Origin: Clostridium aquiflavi
Lineage (GTDB): Bacteria > Bacillota > Clostridia > Clostridiales > Clostridiaceae
Assembly: GCF_031344075.1 (NCBI RefSeq)
Contig: NZ_JAVJAN010000006.1
Coordinates: 36,192 to 100,191 of the forward strand
DNA: 64,000 nucleotides
Direction of reading: 5' to 3'
The notes under the pieces: generated by a model
Told to the model about the DNA's origin: nothing
The model's input: the letters and a program-made list of their open reading frames with translations, nothing else
Database searches by the model: none
Part shown: in pieces, positions 46,242 to 53,773 of the stretch
How positions within the stretch are numbered: position 1 is the first letter of the stretch
How the letters are laid out: each line of letters begins with the position of its first letter
Made by a program: the position numbers and the translations under genes

Positions 46242-46880
46242 ATGGTAACAGTAAAGGAAGTAAAAGACATTCTAATAAAAGTAGAAAAAGTTATAGAAGA
46301 AAATAAATTATATTTAAGTGAATTAGATGCAGCAATAGGCGATGGTGATCATGGTCTAAATATGAACAAAGGTTTTAAAGCTGTTATTGAAAAAATAAAA
46401 GATTTACCTGAAGATGATTTGGGAAATATATTTAAAAACTCTGGTATGGCTTTAGTGTCTAATGTAGGAGGAGCTTCGGGTCCGTTATATGGAACTGCTT
46501 TTATGAAAGCTGCTATGGTAGTCAATAAAAAAAGTGAAATGGACATAAATGATTTTATCAAAGTTTTAGAAGAGGCTTTAGGTGGAATAAAGATGAGAGG
46601 TAAAGGTCAAGAAGGGGAAAAAACAATGATTGATACTTTATCACCATCAATTGAAGCAGCTAAAAAGTCTATTGGAGAAAATAAATCTGTTAAAGAAGTA
46701 TTACTTGAAATTAAAGAGGCAGCTAAAAATGGTATGGAACATACTAAAGATATAGTTGCAACTAAAGGTAGAGCGAGTTATGTAGGAGAAAGAAGTATAG
46801 GACATATCGATGCAGGAGCTACTTCAATGTATTTAATCTTAAATACTATAGTAGAAGAATTAACTAAAGAGGAGAATTAA
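46242..46880 (+). CDS. dhaL: Dihydroxyacetone kinase, ADP-binding subunit DhaL
   Basis: 212 residues. The magnesium-ADP site is DAAIGDGDHGLNM near residues 28-40; SNVGGASGPLYGTAF and GARPGEKT-like GQEGEKTMIDTL follow. DhaL carries tightly bound ADP that is rephosphorylated by DhaM and then phosphorylates the substrate on DhaK. GAGGAGGG precedes the ATG; dhaM begins two bases after the stop. Confidence 0.96.
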   Translation: MVTVKEVKDILIKVEKVIEENKLYLSELDAAIGDGDHGLNMNKGFKAVIEKIKDLPEDDLGNIFKNSGMALVSNVGGASGPLYGTAFMKAAMVVNKKSEMDINDFIKVLEEALGGIKMRGKGQEGEKTMIDTLSPSIEAAKKSIGENKSVKEVLLEIKEAAKNGMEHTKDIVATKGRASYVGERSIGHIDAGATSMYLILNTIVEELTKEEN

Positions 46881-46882
46881 TT

Positions 46883-47272
46883 ATGGTTGGTATAGTAATT
46901 GTTTCACATAGTAATTTTATAGCAAAAGGTGTTAGAGAAGTTGCACTTCAAATGGCGCCAGAAGTTTCAATTGTAGATGCAGGTGGAACTAGTGATGGAC
47001 GAATAGGCACAGATATTTCTAAGATAACTAGTGCAATAGAGTCTGTTTATAGTGATAATGGTGTACTTGTATTATTTGACTTAGGTAGTGCATTTATGAA
47101 CACGGAAATGGCTATAGAATTTTTAGATGATAACATTAGAGAAAATGTAGAAATTATAGATGCTCCTTTAGTAGAAGGTGCAATTACTGCAGCTGTTGAA
47201 GCTAGTATGGATAAATCTTTATCAGAAATTAAAGAAGTACTTAAACCTATGTCTTTGAATAAGATTTCTTAA
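46883..47272 (+). CDS. dhaM: PTS-dependent dihydroxyacetone kinase phosphotransferase subunit DhaM
   Basis: 129 residues, only the EIIA-mannose-like domain, as in lactococcal DhaM; the HPr and enzyme I-like domains of the E. coli form are absent. The phosphorylated histidine is in VIVSHSNFIAKG (residue 9), and FDLGSAFMNTEMA is conserved. It must take phosphate from the general HPr, so the pathway depends on PTS state, which matches the HPr-like sensor of the upstream activator. It ends the operon at a strong terminator. Confidence 0.94.
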   Translation: MVGIVIVSHSNFIAKGVREVALQMAPEVSIVDAGGTSDGRIGTDISKITSAIESVYSDNGVLVLFDLGSAFMNTEMAIEFLDDNIRENVEIIDAPLVEGAITAAVEASMDKSLSEIKEVLKPMSLNKIS

Positions 47273-47279
47273 TATATAA

Positions 47280-47329
47280 AGTAGCTGTATTGTATTAAGT
47301 TAAAAACTTAATATAATGCAGCTTTTTAT
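47280..47329 (+). terminator. Terminator of the glpF-dhaKLM operon
   Basis: Long stem with small mismatches (47280-47300 with 47306-47326), followed by TTTTATTT. Confidence 0.85.
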
Positions 47330-47358
47330 TTGACAGGAAAATATATTTATTCTATTAT
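47330..47358 (+). promoter_or_regulatory. Promoter of metG
   Basis: TTGACA at 47330-47335 and TATTAT at 47353-47358, 17-bp spacer. An overlapping TATAAT at 47356-47361 would give a 20-bp spacer. Confidence 0.75.
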
Positions 47359-47367
47359 AATAAGTAT

Positions 47368-47638
47368 ATAAATGCTATGAAGAGAAGAGTAATGAAAAGG
47401 AATTTTTAAAGAGAGCTAATGTATGGTGAAAGTTAGCAGAAGAAATTTTCATGAAGATGGCCTCGGAGCATATTTCCCGAGCAATATTTGTTAAGGAATT
47501 TACGGCAGCATCCGTTATAATGCAAGGTGATGATAGTCACCTATTGAGTTATTTATTGTGAAATAAATAAAAAGTAGAGTGGTAACACGTATATACGTCT
47601 CTATATAGGTTTAATATACCTATATAGAGACTTTTTTG
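47368..47638 (+). ncRNA. T-box leader of metG
   Basis: Stem I shows AGAGAGCTAATG, GGTGAAAGTTAGC and the specifier GAAGATGGCC with codon ATG for methionine. The antiterminator holds AGAGTGGTAACACG (T-box consensus AGGGTGGNACCGCG). The terminator is GTCTCTATATAGGT with ACCTATATAGAGAC followed by TTTTTT (47597-47637). Read-through should follow methionyl-tRNA shortage. Confidence 0.95.
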
Positions 47639-47783
47639 ATTTATAACAATTGTCTATTATAAGCTGCTAATTGTATTGTACATTAAAGCATGGTTCAGCT
47701 ACTTTATTAAAATATCAACACTATATTAAAAATGCTAAAAACAATACCTAGAGTATTGTTTAAAATAAGGAGGATTATTTAAA

Positions 47784-49721
47784 ATGTGCAAAGATTGTAA
47801 AAAACCATATTATATAACTACACCAATTTATTACCCATCAACGAAGCTACATATAGGAAATACTTATACTACAGTAGCTGCTGATGCGTTAGCAAGATTT
47901 AAAAGATTAACAGGATATGATGTAATGTTCTTAACAGGTACTGATGAGCATGGTCAAAAAATCCAAAGAATAGCAGAAGAAAAAGGAATTACTCCAATAG
48001 AACATGTAGATGAGATTGTAGCAGGTATTAAAGATCTTTGGAGCATGATGAATGTAAGCTATGATAAATTTATTAGAACTACAGATGATTATCATGTAAA
48101 AGCAGTTCAAGATATATTTAAAAAATTACATGATCAAGGGGATATTTATAAGAGTTCTTATGAAGGTTGGTATTGTACTCCATGTGAATCATTCTGGACA
48201 GATACTCAATTAGTAAATGGAAATTGTCCTGATTGTGGCAGACCAGTTGAAAAATCAAAAGAAGAAGCTTACTTCTTTAAGATGAGCAAATATGCTGATA
48301 GATTAATTAAGTATATAGAAGAAAATCCAAACTTCATTCAACCAGAATCAAGAAAAAATGAAATGTTAAACAATTTCTTAAGACCAGGTCTTCAAGACTT
48401 ATGTGTTTCAAGAACTAGCTTTGATTGGGGTGTTCCAGTAACATTTGATGAAAACCATGTTGTTTATGTATGGATAGATGCATTATCAAACTATATTACT
48501 GCACTTGGATATGGTCAAGATAATAAAGAATTATATGATAAATTCTGGCCAGCAGATGTACATTTAATAGGAAAAGATATATTAAGATTCCATACAATAT
48601 ATTGGCCAATAATGTTAATGGCATTAGATTTACCACTTCCAAAACAAGTATTTGGTCATGGATGGTTACTTGTTGATGGTGGAAAGATGTCAAAATCTAA
48701 AGGTAATGTTGTAGATCCAGTTGTATTAGTTAACGAATTTGGAGTAGATCCAGTAAGATATTACTTATTAAGAGAAATTCCATTTGGCGCAGATGGTCTA
48801 TTTAACAATGAAATATTCATAAAAAAGATAAATTCAGATCTTTGTAACGATTTAGGTAACCTTTTATCAAGAAGTGTCGCAATGATTGAAAAATACTTCG
48901 GAGGAGAAATTCAACCACAAGCTGAAAGTGGAGAATTTGATGAAGAATTAATAAACTTAGCATTAGCTGCTCCAAACAAAGTTCAAGAAGCTATTGATGA
49001 ATTAAACATTCCTTTAGCACTAGAGCATATATTTGAATTAATAGGCAGAGCTAATAAGTATATAGATGAAACAACTCCTTGGATTTTAGCTAAAGATGAA
49101 AGTAAGAAGTCTAGATTAGGAACAGTACTTTACAACTTAATTGAAAGTTTAAGATTTGCTTCAGTAATGATTTCATCATTCTTACCAGATACAGCTAAGA
49201 AGATTAATGAACAAATTAATACTTCTGAAATATCATGGGAATCTTTAAAGTCATTTGATGGAATAAAAGCTGGAACTAAGGTAGTTAAAGGCGAAAACTT
49301 ATTCCCAAGAATAGATGTAGAAAAGAAACTTGAAGAGTTAGAAGCATTAAAGGCAGCACAAGCACCAGCTAAAAGAGAAATAACTCCTATAAAAGAAGAA
49401 ATCACAATTGATGATTTTGAAAAAGTGGATTTAAGAGTTGTTAAGGTATTAGCATGTGAACCAATAAAGGGTGCTAAAAAACTTTTAAAATTAAAGGTTG
49501 ATTTAGGTGGCGAAGAAAGACAAGTGGTGTCAGGAATTGCTAAATACTACAAACCAGAAGAATTAATAGGTAAAAATGTAGTTTTAGTTGCAAATTTAAA
49601 ACCTGTAAAACTTAGAGGAGAATTGTCGCAAGGTATGATTTTATGTGCAGCACCTGATGATGATAGTGAATTAAAGATTGTAGATCCAGGTGAAATTTTA
49701 AGCGGAAGTATAGTTAGATAA
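47784..49721 (+). CDS. metG: Methionyl-tRNA synthetase
   Basis: 645 residues. HIGN at 23-26 and KMSKS at 301-305 form the active site. A four-cysteine zinc knuckle (CTPCESFW, then CPDCGRP) lies near 127-150. The last 110 residues, from IDDFEKVDLRVVKVL, are the EMAP/Arc1p-like tRNA-binding dimerisation domain. AAGGAGG precedes the ATG. A 9-bp hairpin (AAACAATAC with GTATTGTTT, 47739-47761) sits just before the ribosome site. Confidence 0.96.
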   Translation: MCKDCKKPYYITTPIYYPSTKLHIGNTYTTVAADALARFKRLTGYDVMFLTGTDEHGQKIQRIAEEKGITPIEHVDEIVAGIKDLWSMMNVSYDKFIRTTDDYHVKAVQDIFKKLHDQGDIYKSSYEGWYCTPCESFWTDTQLVNGNCPDCGRPVEKSKEEAYFFKMSKYADRLIKYIEENPNFIQPESRKNEMLNNFLRPGLQDLCVSRTSFDWGVPVTFDENHVVYVWIDALSNYITALGYGQDNKELYDKFWPADVHLIGKDILRFHTIYWPIMLMALDLPLPKQVFGHGWLLVDGGKMSKSKGNVVDPVVLVNEFGVDPVRYYLLREIPFGADGLFNNEIFIKKINSDLCNDLGNLLSRSVAMIEKYFGGEIQPQAESGEFDEELINLALAAPNKVQEAIDELNIPLALEHIFELIGRANKYIDETTPWILAKDESKKSRLGTVLYNLIESLRFASVMISSFLPDTAKKINEQINTSEISWESLKSFDGIKAGTKVVKGENLFPRIDVEKKLEELEALKAAQAPAKREITPIKEEITIDDFEKVDLRVVKVLACEPIKGAKKLLKLKVDLGGEERQVVSGIAKYYKPEELIGKNVVLVANLKPVKLRGELSQGMILCAAPDDDSELKIVDPGEILSGSIVR

Positions 49722-49734
49722 ATATAAAATAAAA

Positions 49735-49789
49735 GGAACACCTCATTTAGGGGGTGAGGTGTTCCGTAACCATTAATATATAATGGTTA
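49735..49789. other. Two adjacent stem-loops after metG
   Basis: The first is an 11-bp stem GGAACACCTCA / TGAGGTGTTCC (49735-49765); the T-rich tail (TTTTATTTTAT) is on the minus strand side, so as a terminator it would act leftward. The second is TAACCATT / AATGGTTA (49767-49789). Together they may still end metG transcription. Confidence 0.55.
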
Positions 49790-49949
49790 AAAGGGGTAAA
49801 TAATAATGCTTTAACTACTTTACAATTTAAATATACTATTTGAATATGTCAAATCTGTGACAATTTAAAATTAATTTAAAATTTAACATTGAATATTTGA
49901 AAGTAAATTAAGGAAGAGATATATTCAATATTTGAAAGGATATGCTGTT

Positions 49950-50735
49950 ATGGAAAAAATATTTAAAATAATAGATAGTCATGCTCACTATGATGATGAA
50001 TCTTTTGAAAATGATCGTAAAGAAGTATTAGAGGAAATTCAAAAAAATGGTGTGGTCAGAGTCTTAAATTGTGCAGCATCTTATAATAGCTTAAAAACTA
50101 CTTATGAATTGACTAAGGAGTATGATTTTATATATGGAGCATTAGGAATACATCCTGAAAATGCCAATGAATTTAAAGATAATACGTTAGATGAAATTAA
50201 AGAATATATAAAATCTAATGACAAAATAGTAGCTATAGGAGAAATTGGATTAGATTATTATTGGGATGAAAACCCATCAAAAGAAATTCAAAAGGAAGTA
50301 TTTAGAAAGCAAATGAATTTAGCTAAAGAACTTAATTTGCCAGTAATAATTCATGACAGAGATGCGCATCAAGATACATTAGAAATAATAAAAGAATTTC
50401 CAGATGTAACAGGTGTTGTACATTGCTTTTCTGGAAGTGTTGAATTTGCAAAGGAATGTATTAAGTTAGGGTATTATATAGGATTTACAGGTGTTGTAAC
50501 ATTTAAAAATGCAAAAAAAGTTGTTGAGGTTGCAAAGGAAATACCGTTAAATAGAATGTTAGTGGAAACTGATTGTCCGTATATGGCGCCGGAGCCTAAT
50601 AGAGGAAAAAGAAACAAATCAGACTATATAGAATATATAATAAAAAAAATAGCTCATATAAGAGAAATCGATCCATATGAATTGAATATGAGATTTAATG
50701 AGAATTTTTATAGCTTGATTAAAAAGGAAAAATAA
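49950..50735 (+). CDS. TatD-family metal-dependent hydrolase
   Basis: 261 residues. Amidohydrolase-like TIM barrel with metal ligands in DSHAHYDD, GEIGLDYYWD, IHDRDAH, VVHCFSG and ETDCPYMAPEP. TatD proteins are magnesium-dependent DNases/hydrolases often found beside metG and rnmV-ksgA, as here. ATG 49950 is nine bases from AAAGGA; the in-frame TTG at 49932 precedes that site. Confidence 0.93.
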   Translation: MEKIFKIIDSHAHYDDESFENDRKEVLEEIQKNGVVRVLNCAASYNSLKTTYELTKEYDFIYGALGIHPENANEFKDNTLDEIKEYIKSNDKIVAIGEIGLDYYWDENPSKEIQKEVFRKQMNLAKELNLPVIIHDRDAHQDTLEIIKEFPDVTGVVHCFSGSVEFAKECIKLGYYIGFTGVVTFKNAKKVVEVAKEIPLNRMLVETDCPYMAPEPNRGKRNKSDYIEYIIKKIAHIREIDPYELNMRFNENFYSLIKKEK

Positions 50736-50951
50736 GGTAAAATATTGATTGTAGTATTTTAGAAAAATAATCTTGTTTTTCATTTAATTTCTAAGATAAT
50801 TCATAAACAATTTATAATTTTTTAATTCAACAACATTGATATAAAAAACCCATAAATATCGCTATTATAATTATTATATTTAATTATTTTAAAAAAATTA
50901 TGCAAAAGTGCATTATTACAGGGGTTTATAAGGTGCAAGAGATTATCAAAT

Positions 50952-50980
50952 TTGACAAGATTAAGTCTTTAGGATATAAT
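50952..50980 (+). promoter_or_regulatory. Consensus promoter of the YabE-type gene
   Basis: TTGACA at 50952-50957, a 17-bp spacer and TATAAT at 50975-50980, 34 bp before the start codon. The open frame upstream of that codon runs through this promoter, which argues against a longer protein. Confidence 0.88.
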
Positions 50981-51013
50981 TCAGTATACGCTCTTGCCAA
51001 AGGAGGGAAATCA

Positions 51014-52060
51014 ATGGTAGAAAAATTAAAAGATTATTTTAAGAAAAGTTTTTCTAACGGTCCGAAGGCAAAAATCATAATAACAACAATTGCTGTGGCG
51101 ATTGTTATTACAGCGACATTAATGAGTGTAAGGAAAACACTTACTATAAGTATAGACGGAAAAGAAGAAAATTTTGTCACGTATAAATGGACTGTGAAAG
51201 ATGTGTTACAAGATAATGGAATAGAATTGGCAGAAAAAGATAAGATAGAACCATCATTGGATTCTATAGTATCTGAAAAAGAATTAATTACAATTAAGAA
51301 AGCTATTCCAGTAAATATTACTTTTAGTGATAAAGTTGTAACATTAGAAACAGCAGAAGATACTATTGGAGATATGCTACAAACAGAATCAGACGTACTA
51401 AAAGAGCAAGGTGTAGAATTTGAAGAAGGAACAGATGAAGTATTACCTTCTTTAGATACAGGAATAGAACAAAACTTAGACGTTAAGATTGTTAAGGTAG
51501 AGACTAAAGACATTGTAGAAAAGGAAAAAATAAACTTCGATACAGTGGTACAAAAAGATTCAAGTCTTGATAGTAGCGTTCAACAAGTTAAGAGTGAAGG
51601 AACTAATGGAGAAAAACAAATAACATATAAAGTTATTATTAAAGATGGTCAAGAGATTTCTAAAGAAGTAAAAAGTACTAAAGTTATTGCTGAACCTGTA
51701 AATAAGATTGTTGTAAAAGGGACAGGCAATGTATATGCAAGTAGGGGAGCAGGTAATATAGCATATAAGAAAAAATTATCTGTTGTTGCAACTGCATATA
51801 GTGGACATAGTACTACAGCTACAGGCAGAAGACCTGTTAGAAATTCTAATGGATTAAGTACAATCGCTGTTGACCCATCAGTTATTCCTTTAGGAAGTAA
51901 AGTTTATGTTGAAGGATATGGATACGCCATTGCAGCTGATACTGGTGGTGCAATAAAAGGAAATATAATTGATTTATACTTAGATTCATCAAATGAATGT
52001 ATAAAATGGGGAAGAAGACCCGTCAATTTATTCATAGTAGCTTATCAAGGAGAATGGTAG
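51014..52060 (+). CDS. YabE-type cell-wall protein (ubiquitin-like, G5 and 3D domains)
   Basis: 348 residues. A membrane helix (about 19-37, IIITTIAVAIVITATLM) anchors the chain. Ubiquitin-like DUF348 repeats (about 42-155) and a G5 domain (about 165-245) follow. The C-terminal 3D domain has its three aspartates in AVDPSVIPLG, AADTGGAIKG and NIIDLYLDS. Such proteins are lytic transglycosylase-like, related to resuscitation factors. The ATG at 51014 follows AAAGGAGG. The order tatD, yabE, rnmV, ksgA is as in Bacillus. Confidence 0.92.
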   Translation: MVEKLKDYFKKSFSNGPKAKIIITTIAVAIVITATLMSVRKTLTISIDGKEENFVTYKWTVKDVLQDNGIELAEKDKIEPSLDSIVSEKELITIKKAIPVNITFSDKVVTLETAEDTIGDMLQTESDVLKEQGVEFEEGTDEVLPSLDTGIEQNLDVKIVKVETKDIVEKEKINFDTVVQKDSSLDSSVQQVKSEGTNGEKQITYKVIIKDGQEISKEVKSTKVIAEPVNKIVVKGTGNVYASRGAGNIAYKKKLSVVATAYSGHSTTATGRRPVRNSNGLSTIAVDPSVIPLGSKVYVEGYGYAIAADTGGAIKGNIIDLYLDSSNECIKWGRRPVNLFIVAYQGEW

Positions 52061-52069
52061 TTGATTTTT

Positions 52070-52101
52070 AGGAGATAACATGTTAGTTATCTCTTTTTTT
52101 T
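52070..52101 (+). terminator. Terminator after the YabE-type gene
   Basis: GAGATAAC, loop ATGTTA, GTTATCTC, then T8. Confidence 0.92.
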
Positions 52102-52177
52102 ATTTAAATAATTTGAAGTTTGATATACTATTATTAGTAGGTATATTAATCATGCAGTAATGAAAGGAAGTATAAGA

Positions 52178-52735
52178 TTGATTAAAGAAGTAATTGTGGT
52201 TGAAGGAAGAGACGATGTTGATGCTGTTAAAAAAGCATTAGATGCTGAAATAATAGCAGTAGGTGGATTTGGAATAAATGCTAAGGTTATAGAGAGAATA
52301 AAAGAAGCTCAAAAGAGAAAAGGTGTAATAGTTCTTACTGATCCAGATTTTGCTGGTGAAAAGATAAGAAGAATTATTTCTAAAAGAGTAGAAGGAATAA
52401 AGCATGCGTATATTTCTAAAGAAGATGGTCTTAAAGATGGAGATATAGGGGTGGAAAATGCTTGTCCTGAAGTAATATTAAAAGCACTCGAAACAGCTAA
52501 AATAACTGTTGAGGAAAAAAGAAACTTTTTTACTATGCAAGATATGTTTTACTTTAAATTAACAAATGACTCAACATCTAAAGTAAGAAGAAGTATGCTT
52601 GGTAAAATTTTAGGTATAGGATATTGTAATACAGCTCAAATGATTTCTAGATTAAATAATTATGGAATAACAAAAGAGGAATTTGCAGACGCTATAGAAA
52701 AAATAGAAAAACAATTGGAAGTAGGGATAAAATAG
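52178..52735 (+). CDS. rnmV: Ribonuclease M5
   Basis: 185 residues. Matures the ends of 5S rRNA. A Toprim domain fills residues 1-90: VVEGRDD (catalytic Glu), VLTDPDFAGEKIRR (DxD), with a C-terminal RNA-binding part containing KVRRSMLGKILGIGYCNTAQM. TTG 52178 lies eight bases after AAAGGAAG; the in-frame ATG at 52160 precedes it. rsmA starts on the base after its stop. Confidence 0.94.
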   Translation: MIKEVIVVEGRDDVDAVKKALDAEIIAVGGFGINAKVIERIKEAQKRKGVIVLTDPDFAGEKIRRIISKRVEGIKHAYISKEDGLKDGDIGVENACPEVILKALETAKITVEEKRNFFTMQDMFYFKLTNDSTSKVRRSMLGKILGIGYCNTAQMISRLNNYGITKEEFADAIEKIEKQLEVGIK

Positions 52736-53587
52736 ATGGATTTAATGGATATAAAAACTAAAGAATTGGTTAAAAAATATAATTTTAGGTTTTCAAAAAG
52801 TTTAGGTCAAAACTTTTTATTAGATGATTCTGTTCTTAGAGATATAGTAGATGGAGCAGACGTTAATGAAAATGATTTTGTTATAGAAATAGGTCCGGGA
52901 GTAGGTACTTTAACAGCTAAGTTATTGCAAAAAGCTAAGAGAGTAACTTGTATAGAATTAGATAATGACTTGATTCCTATTTTACAACAAGAATTAGGTG
53001 AATATGATAAATTTGAATTAATACATAATGATGCTTTAAAAGTAGACTTTAATGAAATAATGAAAGATGAAGAACATGTTAAACTAGTTGCAAACCTTCC
53101 TTATTATGTTACAACACCTATAATAGTAAAGTTACTTAAGGAAAATCATAAGTTTGAATCTTTAACTATAATGATACAAAAAGAAGTGGCTGAAAGAATA
53201 AATGCGGAACCTAATTGTAAAGAATACGGAGCATTATCTGTTTTGGTTCAGTATTATTGTAATACTAAAATTATAAGAAAAGTATCACCGGAAAGTTTTA
53301 TGCCAAGACCTAAGGTTGATTCTATAGTTATAAGATTAGACAGATTAAATGAACCAAGAGTTAACGTACAAGATAAAAAACTTTTATTTGATATAGTTAG
53401 ATCAGGTTTTAATATGAGAAGAAAGACTTTGTGGAATGCTACTAAGTTAATAGGTCTTTCGAAAGAAAATTTACAAAAAGCTTTTGATTCTTGCAATATA
53501 GATCCGAAAAGAAGAGCGGAAACATTAACTATTGAAGAATTTGCAGCTTTAGCAGATAGCATATATGATCTTAGAAAAAATAATTAA
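52736..53587 (+). CDS. rsmA: 16S rRNA dimethyladenosine transferase
   Basis: 283 residues (KsgA). Dimethylates two adjacent adenines in the 3' hairpin of 16S rRNA. GQNFLLDDSV, IEIGPGVGTLT (AdoMet motif I) and NLPYYVTTPI (catalytic motif IV) are intact. Its ATG adjoins the TAG of rnmV, so translation is coupled. A terminator-like hairpin that belongs to the repeat family follows. Confidence 0.96.
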   Translation: MDLMDIKTKELVKKYNFRFSKSLGQNFLLDDSVLRDIVDGADVNENDFVIEIGPGVGTLTAKLLQKAKRVTCIELDNDLIPILQQELGEYDKFELIHNDALKVDFNEIMKDEEHVKLVANLPYYVTTPIIVKLLKENHKFESLTIMIQKEVAERINAEPNCKEYGALSVLVQYYCNTKIIRKVSPESFMPRPKVDSIVIRLDRLNEPRVNVQDKKLLFDIVRSGFNMRRKTLWNATKLIGLSKENLQKAFDSCNIDPKRRAETLTIEEFAALADSIYDLRKNN

Positions 53588-53603
53588 ATTATATATTTAA
53601 TTT

Positions 53604-53646
53604 AGGCTATGTTTTAGCAGAGCCTTAATTTAAAATTAGTGTTGAT
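53604..53646 (+). repeat. Relic of the dispersed repeat serving as rsmA terminator (copy G)
   Basis: GGCTATGTTTTAGCAGAG at 53605-53622 is identical to the outer L flank of copy D; GTGTTGAT appears 16 bp later at 53639-53646 instead of adjoining it. AGGCT (53604-53608) pairs with AGCCT (53620-53624) and TTAATTT follows, so the same sequence can act as a weak terminator for rsmA. Confidence 0.5.
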
Positions 53647-53773
53647 TTTTGAGTATAAAAGCTCATAGATAAATATAAATATTTAATTAAAAGACGATCT
53701 AGCATTATAGTATTTAATCATAATCTATCAATAAAAGCATATACTTTATTGAATAAATATATGTGGAGGGATT

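Noticed and set aside
47690..47740. Possible further copy of the dispersed repeat upstream of metG (minus-strand AGTGTTGATATTTTAATAAAG)
   Set aside because: Only the TGTTGATA core and a few flanking bases match; it may be a very old copy but cannot be told from chance.
49886..49940. Direct repeat (A/T)ATATTTGAAAG before tatD
   Set aside because: Short AT-rich repeat; partly the ribosome site region, likely chance.
50736..50762. Hairpin AAAATA/TATTTT after tatD as terminator
   Set aside because: Six A-T pairs only; stability would be too low to claim.
50900..51013. N-terminal extension of the YabE-type protein
   Set aside because: It spans a perfect TTGACA-17-TATAAT promoter, and a full AAAGGAGG sits before ATG 51014.
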